Shown here one piece after another: positions 56,552-64,000 of a stretch of 64,000 bases of DNA. The stretch is taken from positions 558,001 through 622,000 of the forward strand of contig JAUFOR010000002.1 in the NCBI GenBank assembly GCA_040285745.1. The letters are read 5' to 3'. The stretch's first letter is position 1, and every line of letters begins with the position of its first letter. The notes under the pieces are model-generated. The model was not told the origin of the DNA, searched no databases, and worked only from the letters and a program-made list of their open reading frames with translations. The stretch comes from Barthelona sp. PCE. Lineage: Eukaryota > Metamonada: BaSk clade. A program made the translations under genes and the position numbers.

Positions 56552-57544
56552 CTATTCAAACATGAGCCCATGCTCCTTACAAACCTTTTCTAAATCTTCA
56601 ATTCTCTTATCTTTTAATGATAAAAGACCTTGCAATCGACGGATTTCACTCTGAAATACATTGTGTTGACCCGGACTGACTTTATGTACTGGTTTCCTTC
56701 TTCTTTTAGGTGGAGATGCAGTCTCTCCCGTTAAAATCGAATGCAATTGATCTTTACGTGGCTCAAGAGACATAAGTTCATTTTCATTCATTGAATCAAG
56801 TCGATCTAAAGGTTTCAACTGTTTAAGACTGTTTTCACCCAATATAATGCTCTCCAGATTCTCAGTGGTTGCTACAATAGACAAACTTGTACTCCTTGAC
56901 TTCTTTTTAAATGCCTGATCAGGAGTACTTTTGTTGATCGAAAAGTTTCTAACAATTCCTTCAAGCTGTTCTACTTTACGCTGAAGTTTTGCCTTCTCAA
57001 CATCATTTTTTTGTTGATCTGCACACAATTCAAAAATTCGTTGATCACGTTCGTTGCAGGCATTACGTAGCTTTTTTGATTTTTCAGCCAACTTGCTCAA
57101 TTCTGAGCTCAACATGTCATATTGCTGTGATATTCGATCTGTCTCTAGTCTTCTGGCCTCTGCAAGCTGTGAGAGCGTTGTAACATTCGTAGTTGTTAAA
57201 TTTGTGGTCTCCAAACGACGAACAACTTCTGTTATTGGCAATACCTCTTGTTTGGTCATTTGTTGATACAACCTTTCATTCTCTTCAATGATGTTATCAT
57301 AATCTGTGCACATTTCATGGAGATTAGTCTCTTCATCATCAAAAAGTGTCAAAGCTTTTGATAGAATATCAATAATTTCTTCAACTTTTGGTAAGGCTGC
57401 TTCTGTGATACCACCCATCTGTCTTGTAACGTCCAATGAGCGAGATCCTTCATCTACTAATGACTTAATAAATAAAAGGAGTTCAATAATTGTGTTATCC
57501 CCTTGAATGCTGTTAATATCGTCATCTATGCTCCCCAAATCCAT
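56552..57544 (-). CDS. coiled-coil protein of unknown function
   Basis: 330 residues. An acidic helical N-terminus is followed by a coiled coil from about 85 to 205 (NLHEMCTDYDNIIEENERLY; AEKSKKLRNACNERDQRIFE; KAKLQRKVEQLEGIV). Then comes a basic Ser-rich linker with a nuclear-localisation-like PPKRRRKPVHK, and a last helix (SEIRRLQGLLSLKDKRIEDL). There is no enzymatic motif. The ATG is preceded at 57583-57595 by CACCTTTTTCAAA (minus strand). The gene runs divergently from the right-arm secreted-protein gene. Confidence 0.7.
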   Translation of the reverse strand: MDLGSIDDDINSIQGDNTIIELLLFIKSLVDEGSRSLDVTRQMGGITEAALPKVEEIIDILSKALTLFDDEETNLHEMCTDYDNIIEENERLYQQMTKQEVLPITEVVRRLETTNLTTTNVTTLSQLAEARRLETDRISQQYDMLSSELSKLAEKSKKLRNACNERDQRIFELCADQQKNDVEKAKLQRKVEQLEGIVRNFSINKSTPDQAFKKKSRSTSLSIVATTENLESIILGENSLKQLKPLDRLDSMNENELMSLEPRKDQLHSILTGETASPPKRRRKPVHKVSPGQHNVFQSEIRRLQGLLSLKDKRIEDLEKVCKEHGLMFE

Positions 57545-57582
57545 TTATATGGTTGATCTTGACACGAAATATGGTAAGTGTG

Positions 57583-57595
57583 TTTGAAAAAGGTG
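57583..57595 (-). promoter_or_regulatory. start-proximal motif CACCTTTTTCAAA
   Basis: About 40 bp upstream of the coiled-coil gene's ATG at 57544. It is the same core as at 61771-61785 and 24841-24852. Confidence 0.35.
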
Positions 57596-57653
57596 CAAGC
57601 TGCAAAATCAAATTTGTTCACGATTGTTCGTATGAACCAATCGCAGCGAGTGC

Positions 57654-57673
57654 GGGGGCGGGGGCGGGGTGGG
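57654..57673 (+). promoter_or_regulatory. G-quadruplex-capable GC box with adjacent CCAAT (right copy)
   Basis: G5-C-G5-C-G4-T-G3, preceded by AACCAATCGC at 57635-57644. It sits between the divergent coiled-coil and secreted-protein genes, about 265 bp upstream of the latter's ATG. Confidence 0.5.
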
Positions 57674-57936
57674 AGCCAAGCACCTAATCCCCAAGATCAC
57701 ACCATAACTCCAGGATAGTGCGACGAAACCCAATTTCCGCTCACACTCTAAATAAAGCACCTGACTTACCAGTACATGCACTGCCACGGCGGATTCACCC
57801 TTTGGTGACGTCGAAATCATATAACCAAAACCAAATTATGGAGCTAATCTCAATTAATGCATCTGCTTTTGCAACCCTATTCACCCGTTTACATCTGTAC
57901 ACCTTCTTTTTTTTCCTCAAAATCACACAACCAAAG

Positions 57937-58671
57937 ATGAAACTCATTCAGATACTCTTTTTTGCGCTGATTATCTCAGCAGCAATTGCCAGACAGCCGC
58001 GTAGACAGACAGCTGGATCTCGCGGCAGACCCACGAGACGCAGAAGCGATATCCAAGCCGAAAAAGCGATGGATGCACACGATCCTCGCTACTTTATGAT
58101 TGACTCAGTAGAGTCCCTCAGCGACTTTGATGAGTTTGTCCCCAGCGCCAAGAACTCCGCATTCAGCAATTCAGCCGGATCCATGGACATTGATGGTATG
58201 ATCTCTCTTGGAGAGCGTATCTACGGTCTCATTGAGAAGGGTCGTCCCGTCTCAAGCTCAAAGGGCGGCTCTGCAAGCTGTGTTCGCAGCGGGTTCGGCT
58301 TGTTCGACTTGTACGGCGGCATGCTCAAGACAAAGCGCGACCGCATTGAGATCAAGAACGTACTTGGTCAGGTCGTCTTTTCCTTTGGTGTCCGTATCGA
58401 GGCTTACGTTCAAACTAAGGTTCCTGGTGACGAGTCTTTCTACATCCGTGATGCCAGCGTTAATGTAGAGGAACTCACCTGTGGCTGGATGTACGAGTGT
58501 AACGCTTCTGTGGCAAAAACTGTAATCGCCAACGTTTCTCCAGTCTCTGACATCAACAACTGTCAGATAAGCCTCACAGTCGAGTACTCCCTCGGCTCTG
58601 TCCTCAAGCATGGTACATTCTCAAACACATACATCGTCAACTCAGCGGCTGGCATGATCTACGCCGTCTAA
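57937..58671 (+). CDS. secreted four-cysteine protein, intact copy
   Basis: 244 residues from ATG 57937; a longer frame exists only with a GTG start. The signal peptide MKLIQILFFALIISAAIA is followed by an Arg-rich segment (RQPRRQTAGSRGRPTRRR) that could be a furin-type processing site. The mature domain is predicted rich in beta strands, with four cysteines (SASC, LTCGW, YECNAS, NNCQIS) also present in the paralogue at 55542-56216. The coding region is more GC-rich and its codon use more biased than its neighbours, suggesting high expression. It has a TAA stop, then TTAATAAATC 30-40 bp downstream. I do not recognise the family. It could be a matrix, cyst-wall or surface protein, which is only a guess. 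Confidence 0.8.
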   Translation: MKLIQILFFALIISAAIARQPRRQTAGSRGRPTRRRSDIQAEKAMDAHDPRYFMIDSVESLSDFDEFVPSAKNSAFSNSAGSMDIDGMISLGERIYGLIEKGRPVSSSKGGSASCVRSGFGLFDLYGGMLKTKRDRIEIKNVLGQVVFSFGVRIEAYVQTKVPGDESFYIRDASVNVEELTCGWMYECNASVAKTVIANVSPVSDINNCQISLTVEYSLGSVLKHGTFSNTYIVNSAAGMIYAV

Positions 58672-59001
58672 TAGCATTCTTTCTCTCGCACCTCTCTGTT
58701 CTTAATAAATCGCACACTTTTTAGTATTTTTTTTCTTTTGATTCTCTGAATAATTAGGTGTAATCATTGGTATGTTACCAAATTATTGTTAAGATATGCT
58801 TGAAAATAACGAGTGCATGATAAATTTGCACATTCCGCCCTATTACATAATTGAGGGTATATTTGTCGTTGAATTCTCATAAATTAGATAGTAATGATCT
58901 CCAACAGTTAGTTGATACAGTATTAAGAATATTCCATTCGATTTCACTCTTATTACCCTTTCGTATTATTCAGTCACATACGGGCTTCGAACAATCACAG
59001 C
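58672..59001. other. intergenic region between secreted-protein and LRR genes
   Basis: A 330-bp spacer. The first 46 bp belong to the duplicated arm and include AATAAA. The rest is AT-rich. An 80-codon frame at 58851 starts with TTG only and overlaps the next gene out of frame, so it is not called. Confidence 0.5.
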
Positions 59002-61422
59002 ATGATCAATACTGGGTTGGACACACTGTCAGGTCGCAATTTATGTATGTTTTGCAGAGAAATTCAAAGGAATACTTACTCACATTCAGGTAATGGTCAG
59101 ACGTTTCAAAGCACATATCTAGAACACATCAGGGGTCAACCTTCAAGAAGCTTATTGTCGCAACTGGATTCACAAATATCAAACACCACCCTTTCAATCA
59201 AATTATCCAAGCAGTTGGTGAGTAAGGAGGCTATATATCCAGTCATTGAGGCCATTGGTATGAACCCCATTATAAAGTCACTTGATATTTCCTCAAACAG
59301 CCTAACAACTGATGCGCTTAACAATTTATTTGAGGTTTTACATATGAACACATGTGAAAACATATCGCTGAACCTGTCTTCCGTGGGGATGACTAATGAT
59401 AGCGGACTCAATCTTTGCGAATTGTTACGTAAAAGACCTTTGTTAGTTTCTAAACTAACAATGGGTAATAATGATCTTACAGCATCTTTTTGGTCAGAAT
59501 TTATCGCTCTTCTCCCATCTACACGTATCACGGACCTCGATATCAGTAATAATTCATTGAAGGACATGATTGGTGTTAAACTTGTTCGTTGTTTTGTGGA
59601 AACCTCCATTCAAACCATCAATATGCGCCATTGTGACCTGGGCTTCCGCTCCGGCCAGGCATTGCTTGAGTGTCTACGTGGCCATCGATTGATTACGTCT
59701 CTGGATCTTCAAGACAACAAGATCGGATCTTCTTTTCTGAGATTGATTGAACGTCAGGTGAGTGAGAACCTGAGATCTGACGAAGTTGTTCCCGAGCCTA
59801 TCTCTTCTATCGATAAGGAGTTGGGTGCTATTAATGTTGTTACCCCTCTTACGAAATTAGCTTCTTTAGAGTTGCAATCTGAAAAGATAGAGAGTCCTCT
59901 CAAGTCTAGAAACCTTGACAACGTACTTCTAACACAGTCTTCAATTCGTAACAACGTTTTGGCTGGTTCTCCAGAGAAAAAGCAGGTGAAGGCCAAAAGT
60001 ATTAGCGTTCTGGGTGTTGACTGGCATTCGTTGGATTTTTCAAACTTGCGCAGCAATGTTGCACGTGTTCTCAGCGATGATAGGAAGGACTTGAACGCAA
60101 AGATTCGTGGATTAACCACACATTTTCATGAGGCGATGAAGTACCTTGAGAAGTACACTGTTTCTCTTCAGAAAATGGAAAATGAGGCAAACAGAGTATG
60201 TACATTGTACGATGAGCAGCAGAACACATTACAGGATGAGAAGAATAGCATTGATCGAATTAAAGTGAGCTATAATATGCGTCTTACAGAAGTTGAAAAT
60301 CTTAACTTAGAACGAGAACAATTAATTGAGAGGATTAATTATGTCGAGCACAGCAACGAGAATTTCGAGAAGCAGGTACAGGAGTACGAGAATATGTGTA
60401 ACAATCTTGCCAAGGAAAACTCTGAGCTTATTGACCGTGTTAATGTTTTTGAAGGCAGTGACGATAATGTTCTTGTGTTAAAGGGTGAGAATGAGTCACT
60501 ATTGGCTGAGAACGCAAAGCTGAGCAACCAGAACGGTGCATTACACGGAGATTTGAACAGTTTAGTTGTAATGAACGAGAAGTTGAGGCAGTCATTGCGT
60601 CAGAAGCATGAGAAATTGAAAACGTTCAAGCAGAGTAATACTGAGAAGTTGAATGAGGTTGAGAACAACTTTATTTCAGCTCAGAATGAGATTGCTTCTC
60701 AGAAGAAACAAATTCATGATCTTACAATAGCTGAATCAAAGGCTATTAAGTTCAAAAAGCGTGTATTAGCTGATATGAAGCAGATAAATGCTGCTAACAA
60801 GACGCTAACAGATGAAAATGGAATTCTAAAATCTCGTGTAGCTAGTTTGGAGAAGAATTTGAACGAAACAGTAACTGAGCTCAATGTGTTAAAGAAAGAA
60901 CATCAGACATTTAAATTACATGAAACAGAGCGATTTGATAAGAAAATTCGTGATCTTACCAATGAAAAGGATGTTTTACAAACTGAGTTGAATGAAAAAA
61001 GCGAAAGTTTAAGTAATTTATCAGAAGAGATGGTTGAAGAAAGAAAACGTTATATATCATCAACAGCACAGATTGAAGCACTTGAATCTTCTATTAAGAA
61101 GTTGAATAATTCAAAAAAATCATTGTTGAAAGATATTGAGACACTTGAGAATAATGTAGAACAGCAAAAACATGCATATACTGTTGAAATGAAGAAGTTA
61201 AGTAACGATATTGATGAAATTAAGCTCGACAACGAGCGTTTAGAAAGAAAGAATAACAGTTTTTCGAGTGAAATCGAAGATTTGCATAGAGAGAATTCTA
61301 ATTTATCAAAAACAGCTAGAAAAGCAGAACAGTTAAGTAGAGAACTCATTGAGACCAAGCAGGTGTTGGCACAATGTTACGCAGCTTTACAGGATGATGA
61401 TGAAGAGGAAGAAAACAAATAA
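59002..61422 (+). CDS. leucine-rich-repeat/coiled-coil protein (LRRC45/CEP78-like)
   Basis: 806 residues. Residues about 45-250 hold ribonuclease-inhibitor-type LRRs (IIKSLDISSNSLTTDALNNL; ITDLDISNNSLKDMIGVKLV; ITSLDLQDNKIGSSFLRLIE). After a linker with several Ser/Pro sites, residues about 360-800 form a nearly continuous coiled coil (KIRGLTTHFHEAMKYLEKY onwards). N-terminal RI-type LRRs plus a long C-terminal coiled coil is the arrangement of LRRC45 and, more loosely, CEP78, both centriole/cilium-base proteins; orthology is not proven. It has an acidic C-terminal tail (DDDEEEENK). The gene is convergent with the small gene at 61469, 46 bp between stops. Confidence 0.72.
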   Translation: MINTGLDTLSGRNLCMFCREIQRNTYSHSGNGQTFQSTYLEHIRGQPSRSLLSQLDSQISNTTLSIKLSKQLVSKEAIYPVIEAIGMNPIIKSLDISSNSLTTDALNNLFEVLHMNTCENISLNLSSVGMTNDSGLNLCELLRKRPLLVSKLTMGNNDLTASFWSEFIALLPSTRITDLDISNNSLKDMIGVKLVRCFVETSIQTINMRHCDLGFRSGQALLECLRGHRLITSLDLQDNKIGSSFLRLIERQVSENLRSDEVVPEPISSIDKELGAINVVTPLTKLASLELQSEKIESPLKSRNLDNVLLTQSSIRNNVLAGSPEKKQVKAKSISVLGVDWHSLDFSNLRSNVARVLSDDRKDLNAKIRGLTTHFHEAMKYLEKYTVSLQKMENEANRVCTLYDEQQNTLQDEKNSIDRIKVSYNMRLTEVENLNLEREQLIERINYVEHSNENFEKQVQEYENMCNNLAKENSELIDRVNVFEGSDDNVLVLKGENESLLAENAKLSNQNGALHGDLNSLVVMNEKLRQSLRQKHEKLKTFKQSNTEKLNEVENNFISAQNEIASQKKQIHDLTIAESKAIKFKKRVLADMKQINAANKTLTDENGILKSRVASLEKNLNETVTELNVLKKEHQTFKLHETERFDKKIRDLTNEKDVLQTELNEKSESLSNLSEEMVEERKRYISSTAQIEALESSIKKLNNSKKSLLKDIETLENNVEQQKHAYTVEMKKLSNDIDEIKLDNERLERKNNSFSSEIEDLHRENSNLSKTARKAEQLSRELIETKQVLAQCYAALQDDDEEEENK

Positions 61423-61468
61423 ATGATTTGAAGTGTTGATGTGGTGTGTCTGATACATGGATATATTC

Positions 61469-61771
61469 TTACAAAATGACAGGGATATCCGCGGATATAT
61501 CTAATCCGATGTCCTGTAACTTGGCACGCATCTCTGTGTATTCCTGCATAAGCATTTCTCTCAGTTTGCTTCTACGCTGTGTAAGACGCTTGTTAGCAAT
61601 CTTTTCTTGCTCGATTACTGAGTTCAGGCGATTTGCTTGGGATGTAAGCATGCGTTTTGTGGAGGTAGCATACCAGTTTGTCGTAACAGCGGATTTCTCC
61701 ATTTTCTGTCTGTCTATATCCCTGTCGTGATAGTAATAGTCACGTTCTATGGACTTTTTGTAGGATTGCAT
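61469..61771 (-). CDS. small helical axonemal-type protein (CFAP141-like)
   Basis: 100 residues: TNWYATSTKRMLTSQANRLN, a helix, then QRRSKLREMLMQEYTEMRAK and a final LQDIGLDI. The pattern W…R…RRxxLxxLLxxExxxYxxELxxxGL occurs in CFAP141 (C1orf189) and other small microtubule-inner or axoneme-associated proteins, so a ciliary role is likely. The match is short and by eye. The ATG at 61771 is abutted by CACCTCTTTTTCAA and lies 55 bp from the divergent gene's ATG at 61827. Confidence 0.5.
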   Translation of the reverse strand: MQSYKKSIERDYYYHDRDIDRQKMEKSAVTTNWYATSTKRMLTSQANRLNSVIEQEKIANKRLTQRRSKLREMLMQEYTEMRAKLQDIGLDISADIPVIL

Positions 61772-61785
61772 TTGAAAAAGAGGTG
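61771..61785 (-). promoter_or_regulatory. start-proximal motif CACCTCTTTTTCAAA
   Basis: Directly abuts and includes the first base of the ATG at 61771, implying a very short leader if transcription starts in it. It is located in the 55-bp divergent promoter region shared with the gene at 61827. Confidence 0.35.
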
Positions 61786-61826
61786 ATTGTTTGAATTACA
61801 CTTTTTTACCGCATAATATTATCCCA

Positions 61827-63881
61827 ATGCAGGATAATCCAAACACAGGGCTTGGCAACCTTCTCGATGAGGTGCAAAATATACGCACTGTGCTACATGT
61901 TTCGAAAGTGCGCAGCGATTTGCAGCAGCAGTTCAAAACTAGAGCTTTTATTTCACAAACTATGTCTCTCCAAGAGCAGCAGAAGGCGCTTGATCAACAG
62001 CAAAGTCATGTACAGCATAATTTGGTTGATAAGTTGAAGGAAGTTGAACAGAAGACTGTTAACGAGCTTAAGGACTGGAGGACATCACAGATGAATCGCT
62101 CTAAGCAGCGTATTGAGGATACAATTCAAAAAGCTCTTAGCAGAGGCATGCAAACATTTGATAATGTTGAAAGAGATTATAATATTAAACTCAACGCTAT
62201 CAAGCAAGACATTCATGAGAAGCGCCTTAAGGACGCCCAGAACCGCAAGAACATGAGTTATAGTTCCCAAAAAGCAGAAGAATTACGTCAAAAAGCAAAA
62301 GAAACAGCAAAAGAGAAGGCAATGATTCGCGTTAAGACCAGAGAGGTGTTAAAACTGCTGGATGAGCGCGAGGCCAAGAAGAGAAAGCACACAACCCTGA
62401 TCCAGGATAAAAAATTGAAGATCCAGCAGAATCTCCAAGTTTTGAAGAAGAATTGGAAAAAATCCATTATGGAAAGATTGAACATTTATTTCATGAAGAA
62501 ATACTTGCAGTTGCGCATAGAAACGTACAATGCATACGTTAAGAATGGAGAGAATGGACTGTGGAACTTTGAAGAGAAGGAAATATGGAAAATTGTAACT
62601 GGTGACGGAAGCTGGACAGAAGATCAATGGAGTGAGCTTCAGCTCAACATTGATTTTGCGCTTGAGGACTATGATACCATCATAGAGCGTAACGAGGAGC
62701 TATTTAACCTAGAGAGAGAGGAGAAAGGAAAGGAAATGCCGGATTTGTCTAAAGTTACAGCACCTATTTGTGCTCGTGATGAGGAATCCCCCTCAACAGT
62801 TGAGATACCGAAGCCAATAATACCAGCCATAACAACAGTTAACCCCACAACTACCGATCCGATGCTCTATGTTTTGAAGGAGGGATTACTCACCCTGGAT
62901 GACGTCCGCAAGCAGAGACTAGCGTTACTGAATGAGATGTTGATTGAGAGCAGATCAAAGATGCATATTAGATGTTACAATGATGTATTAGAAGAGACAG
63001 AACGTCGAAAGAGACAAATAGCACATGAGCATCATTTGATGCTTAAGGAGGATGAGTATTCCCGTAAATGTCAGGACATTGGTCTTTGGAGAGAGCAGGA
63101 GGAGCAACTCAAGATGTGGAGAGAGGATCGTGTACGTCAGAGCATAGAGTCCCAAGATATGTTGCGATCCTTTGATTCCTCGGCCTTGGGCGACTCTGGA
63201 TTGATGAGCGTCTTGAATAACTTAGAGGAGTCTGCTAAACAGAAGTGGATTATTAAGGAGGAAAGGAGAAAGATGGAGAGACAACGTCAACTGTTACAAG
63301 AAAGAGCTCAGATTGAGGCAGAGCTCGCCAAGCGATTGGAAGCACACAAGTCGATAAGTAAGCAAATGGGAATTGTTGTGGAGGACACAAGCGAGGAAGC
63401 ACAGAACTTCATCAAACAGGATCTGAGTGAAAACTTAGAGACGAATGAATTGGCAGATCAGCGCCGGAAGGAAGAAGAAGAGGTTGAGCGTCTAAGTCGT
63501 AGAAATATGAGACAAGAAGAGCGTAGGAAGAGGGAAGCGGTAACCCGTATGCGTGCTTTATTGTTGAGTGGTGGTCAGTTTATCAAACATGGTCGCCGTG
63601 GTAGACCACATCCTCGTTATGTTGTGCTTGGTGATGACATGGCCACAGTTTTTTGGAGAGATCCCAAGAAGAGCAAGTTCAAGAATTCAATGCACATAGC
63701 AGAGATAACAGATGTTGTTCCTGGAAAGCAGACTGCTGTTTTTGAGAGATCTGACGTTGAACCAGGATTGTGTTTTTCTTTGGTCGGCATTGACAGAACA
63801 CTTGATTTACAATGTGAGACGATTGATGAGAGAGATATGTGGGTCGGTGCATTCCAATACTTGATTACAGGTAATGAATAA
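61827..63881 (+). CDS. coiled-coil protein with C-terminal PH domain
   Basis: 684 residues from ATG 61827; the frame extends upstream only to a TTG. The first 570 residues are helical with long charged coiled coils (EELRQKAKETAKEKAMIRVK; KWIIKEERRKMERQRQLLQE), broken by a Pro/Thr-rich linker (IPKPIIPAITTVNPTTTDP). The last 110 residues read as a PH domain: a first strand GGQFIKHGRRG, RYVVLGDDMATVFWRDPKK, ITDVVPGKQTAVF, CFSLVGIDRTLDLQC and the terminal helix DERDMWVGAFQYL with its invariant Trp. Strand spacing resembles PLC-type PH domains. It probably links a cytoskeletal structure to phosphoinositides or protein partners. No orthologue recognised. Confidence 0.75.
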   Translation: MQDNPNTGLGNLLDEVQNIRTVLHVSKVRSDLQQQFKTRAFISQTMSLQEQQKALDQQQSHVQHNLVDKLKEVEQKTVNELKDWRTSQMNRSKQRIEDTIQKALSRGMQTFDNVERDYNIKLNAIKQDIHEKRLKDAQNRKNMSYSSQKAEELRQKAKETAKEKAMIRVKTREVLKLLDEREAKKRKHTTLIQDKKLKIQQNLQVLKKNWKKSIMERLNIYFMKKYLQLRIETYNAYVKNGENGLWNFEEKEIWKIVTGDGSWTEDQWSELQLNIDFALEDYDTIIERNEELFNLEREEKGKEMPDLSKVTAPICARDEESPSTVEIPKPIIPAITTVNPTTTDPMLYVLKEGLLTLDDVRKQRLALLNEMLIESRSKMHIRCYNDVLEETERRKRQIAHEHHLMLKEDEYSRKCQDIGLWREQEEQLKMWREDRVRQSIESQDMLRSFDSSALGDSGLMSVLNNLEESAKQKWIIKEERRKMERQRQLLQERAQIEAELAKRLEAHKSISKQMGIVVEDTSEEAQNFIKQDLSENLETNELADQRRKEEEEVERLSRRNMRQEERRKREAVTRMRALLLSGGQFIKHGRRGRPHPRYVVLGDDMATVFWRDPKKSKFKNSMHIAEITDVVPGKQTAVFERSDVEPGLCFSLVGIDRTLDLQCETIDERDMWVGAFQYLITGNE

Positions 63882-63891
63882 AGAATAGAAA

Positions 63892-63999
63892 ATGTTTGAA
63901 ATTGATTATAAATTGAAATTTTCTTTGAGCAAATCTGAAGCGTTACAGCTTATTGTGTGTTATCTAAGTCCGTTTTTGCGTACTCGAAGGTTAAAATAA
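63892..63999 (+). CDS. short open frame, 35 codons, doubtful
   Basis: ATG 63892 to TAA 63997-63999, only 10 bp after the stop of the PH-domain gene. The product (MFEIDYKLKFSLSKSEALQL…) has no recognised family. It may be chance, or the first exon of a gene continuing past the window edge. Confidence 0.15.
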   Translation: MFEIDYKLKFSLSKSEALQLIVCYLSPFLRTRRLK

Positions 64000-64000
64000 G

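Larger units (their letters stand above)
57628..58717. repeat. right arm of the 1.09-kb inverted duplication
   Basis: Reverse complement of 53304-54394, with a 3.2-kb spacer containing three other genes. It carries the intact reading frame. Boundaries are sharp: the match begins at TCGTATGAACC and ends at AATCGCACAC. Confidence 0.95.

Noticed and set aside
58851-59093. 80-codon frame upstream of the LRR gene, as a possible missing first exon
   Set aside because: It has only a TTG start, overlaps the LRR frame in another phase and shows no clear splice signals.

Overview
The window is nuclear DNA of a gene-dense, apparently intron-poor flagellated eukaryote. About twenty protein genes sit on both strands as uninterrupted reading frames. 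TAA, TAG and TGA all serve as stops, so the code is standard. Convergent genes touch or overlap at their 3' ends, and AATAAA/ATAAA-like motifs follow several stops. The contents (dynein heavy-chain-like giants, a tubulin polyglutamylase-type TTLL, LRR/coiled-coil and small axonemal-type proteins) point to a ciliated protist. The compact, intronless style resembles metamonads such as Carpediemonas-like organisms, but that placement is inference.

Layout. 1-13902 (-): a giant dynein heavy-chain-like protein, cut by the window edge. 14292-17187: thiamine pyrophosphokinase, a small tail-anchored SNARE, ribosomal protein eS28, a possible short structured RNA, and a small CCDC28-like protein. 17385-28619: TTLL ligase, an alpha-solenoid protein kinase, a double B-box protein with an RS-rich N-terminus, a PP2A/PP4/PP6-type phosphatase, a FUSC/ArAE-like membrane protein and a divergent cullin. 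28715-44779 (+): a second giant dynein heavy-chain-like protein of 5354 residues. 44809-51384 (-): a 2191-residue coiled-coil protein with about 16.5 nearly identical 240-bp repeats. 51441-52697: an MFS-type transporter. 52698-58717: a GC-rich structured island, then a 1.09-kb inverted duplication carrying a secreted-protein gene, one arm intact and one frameshifted. The duplication encloses a DUF1963-like gene, a diverged paralogue of the secreted protein and a coiled-coil gene. 59002-63881: an LRR/coiled-coil protein, a small axonemal-type protein and a coiled-coil/PH-domain protein.

The most striking content is the pair of giant dynein-like genes. Both keep the heavy-chain plan: long tail, a series of AAA-like modules, and a coiled-coil stalk with a microtubule-binding-tip-like segment. 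Yet I find no canonical Walker A motif at the AAA1 or AAA4 position of either, nor at the AAA2 and AAA3 positions of the second. The AAA1 Walker B acidic pair is lost in the first and not recognisable in the second. They look like non-motor (pseudo-)dyneins that may bind microtubules passively. Several other genes (TTLL, repeat coiled-coil, LRR/coiled-coil, small axonemal-type protein, CCDC28-like) would fit the same cytoskeletal setting, although eukaryotic gene neighbourhood is weak evidence of shared function.
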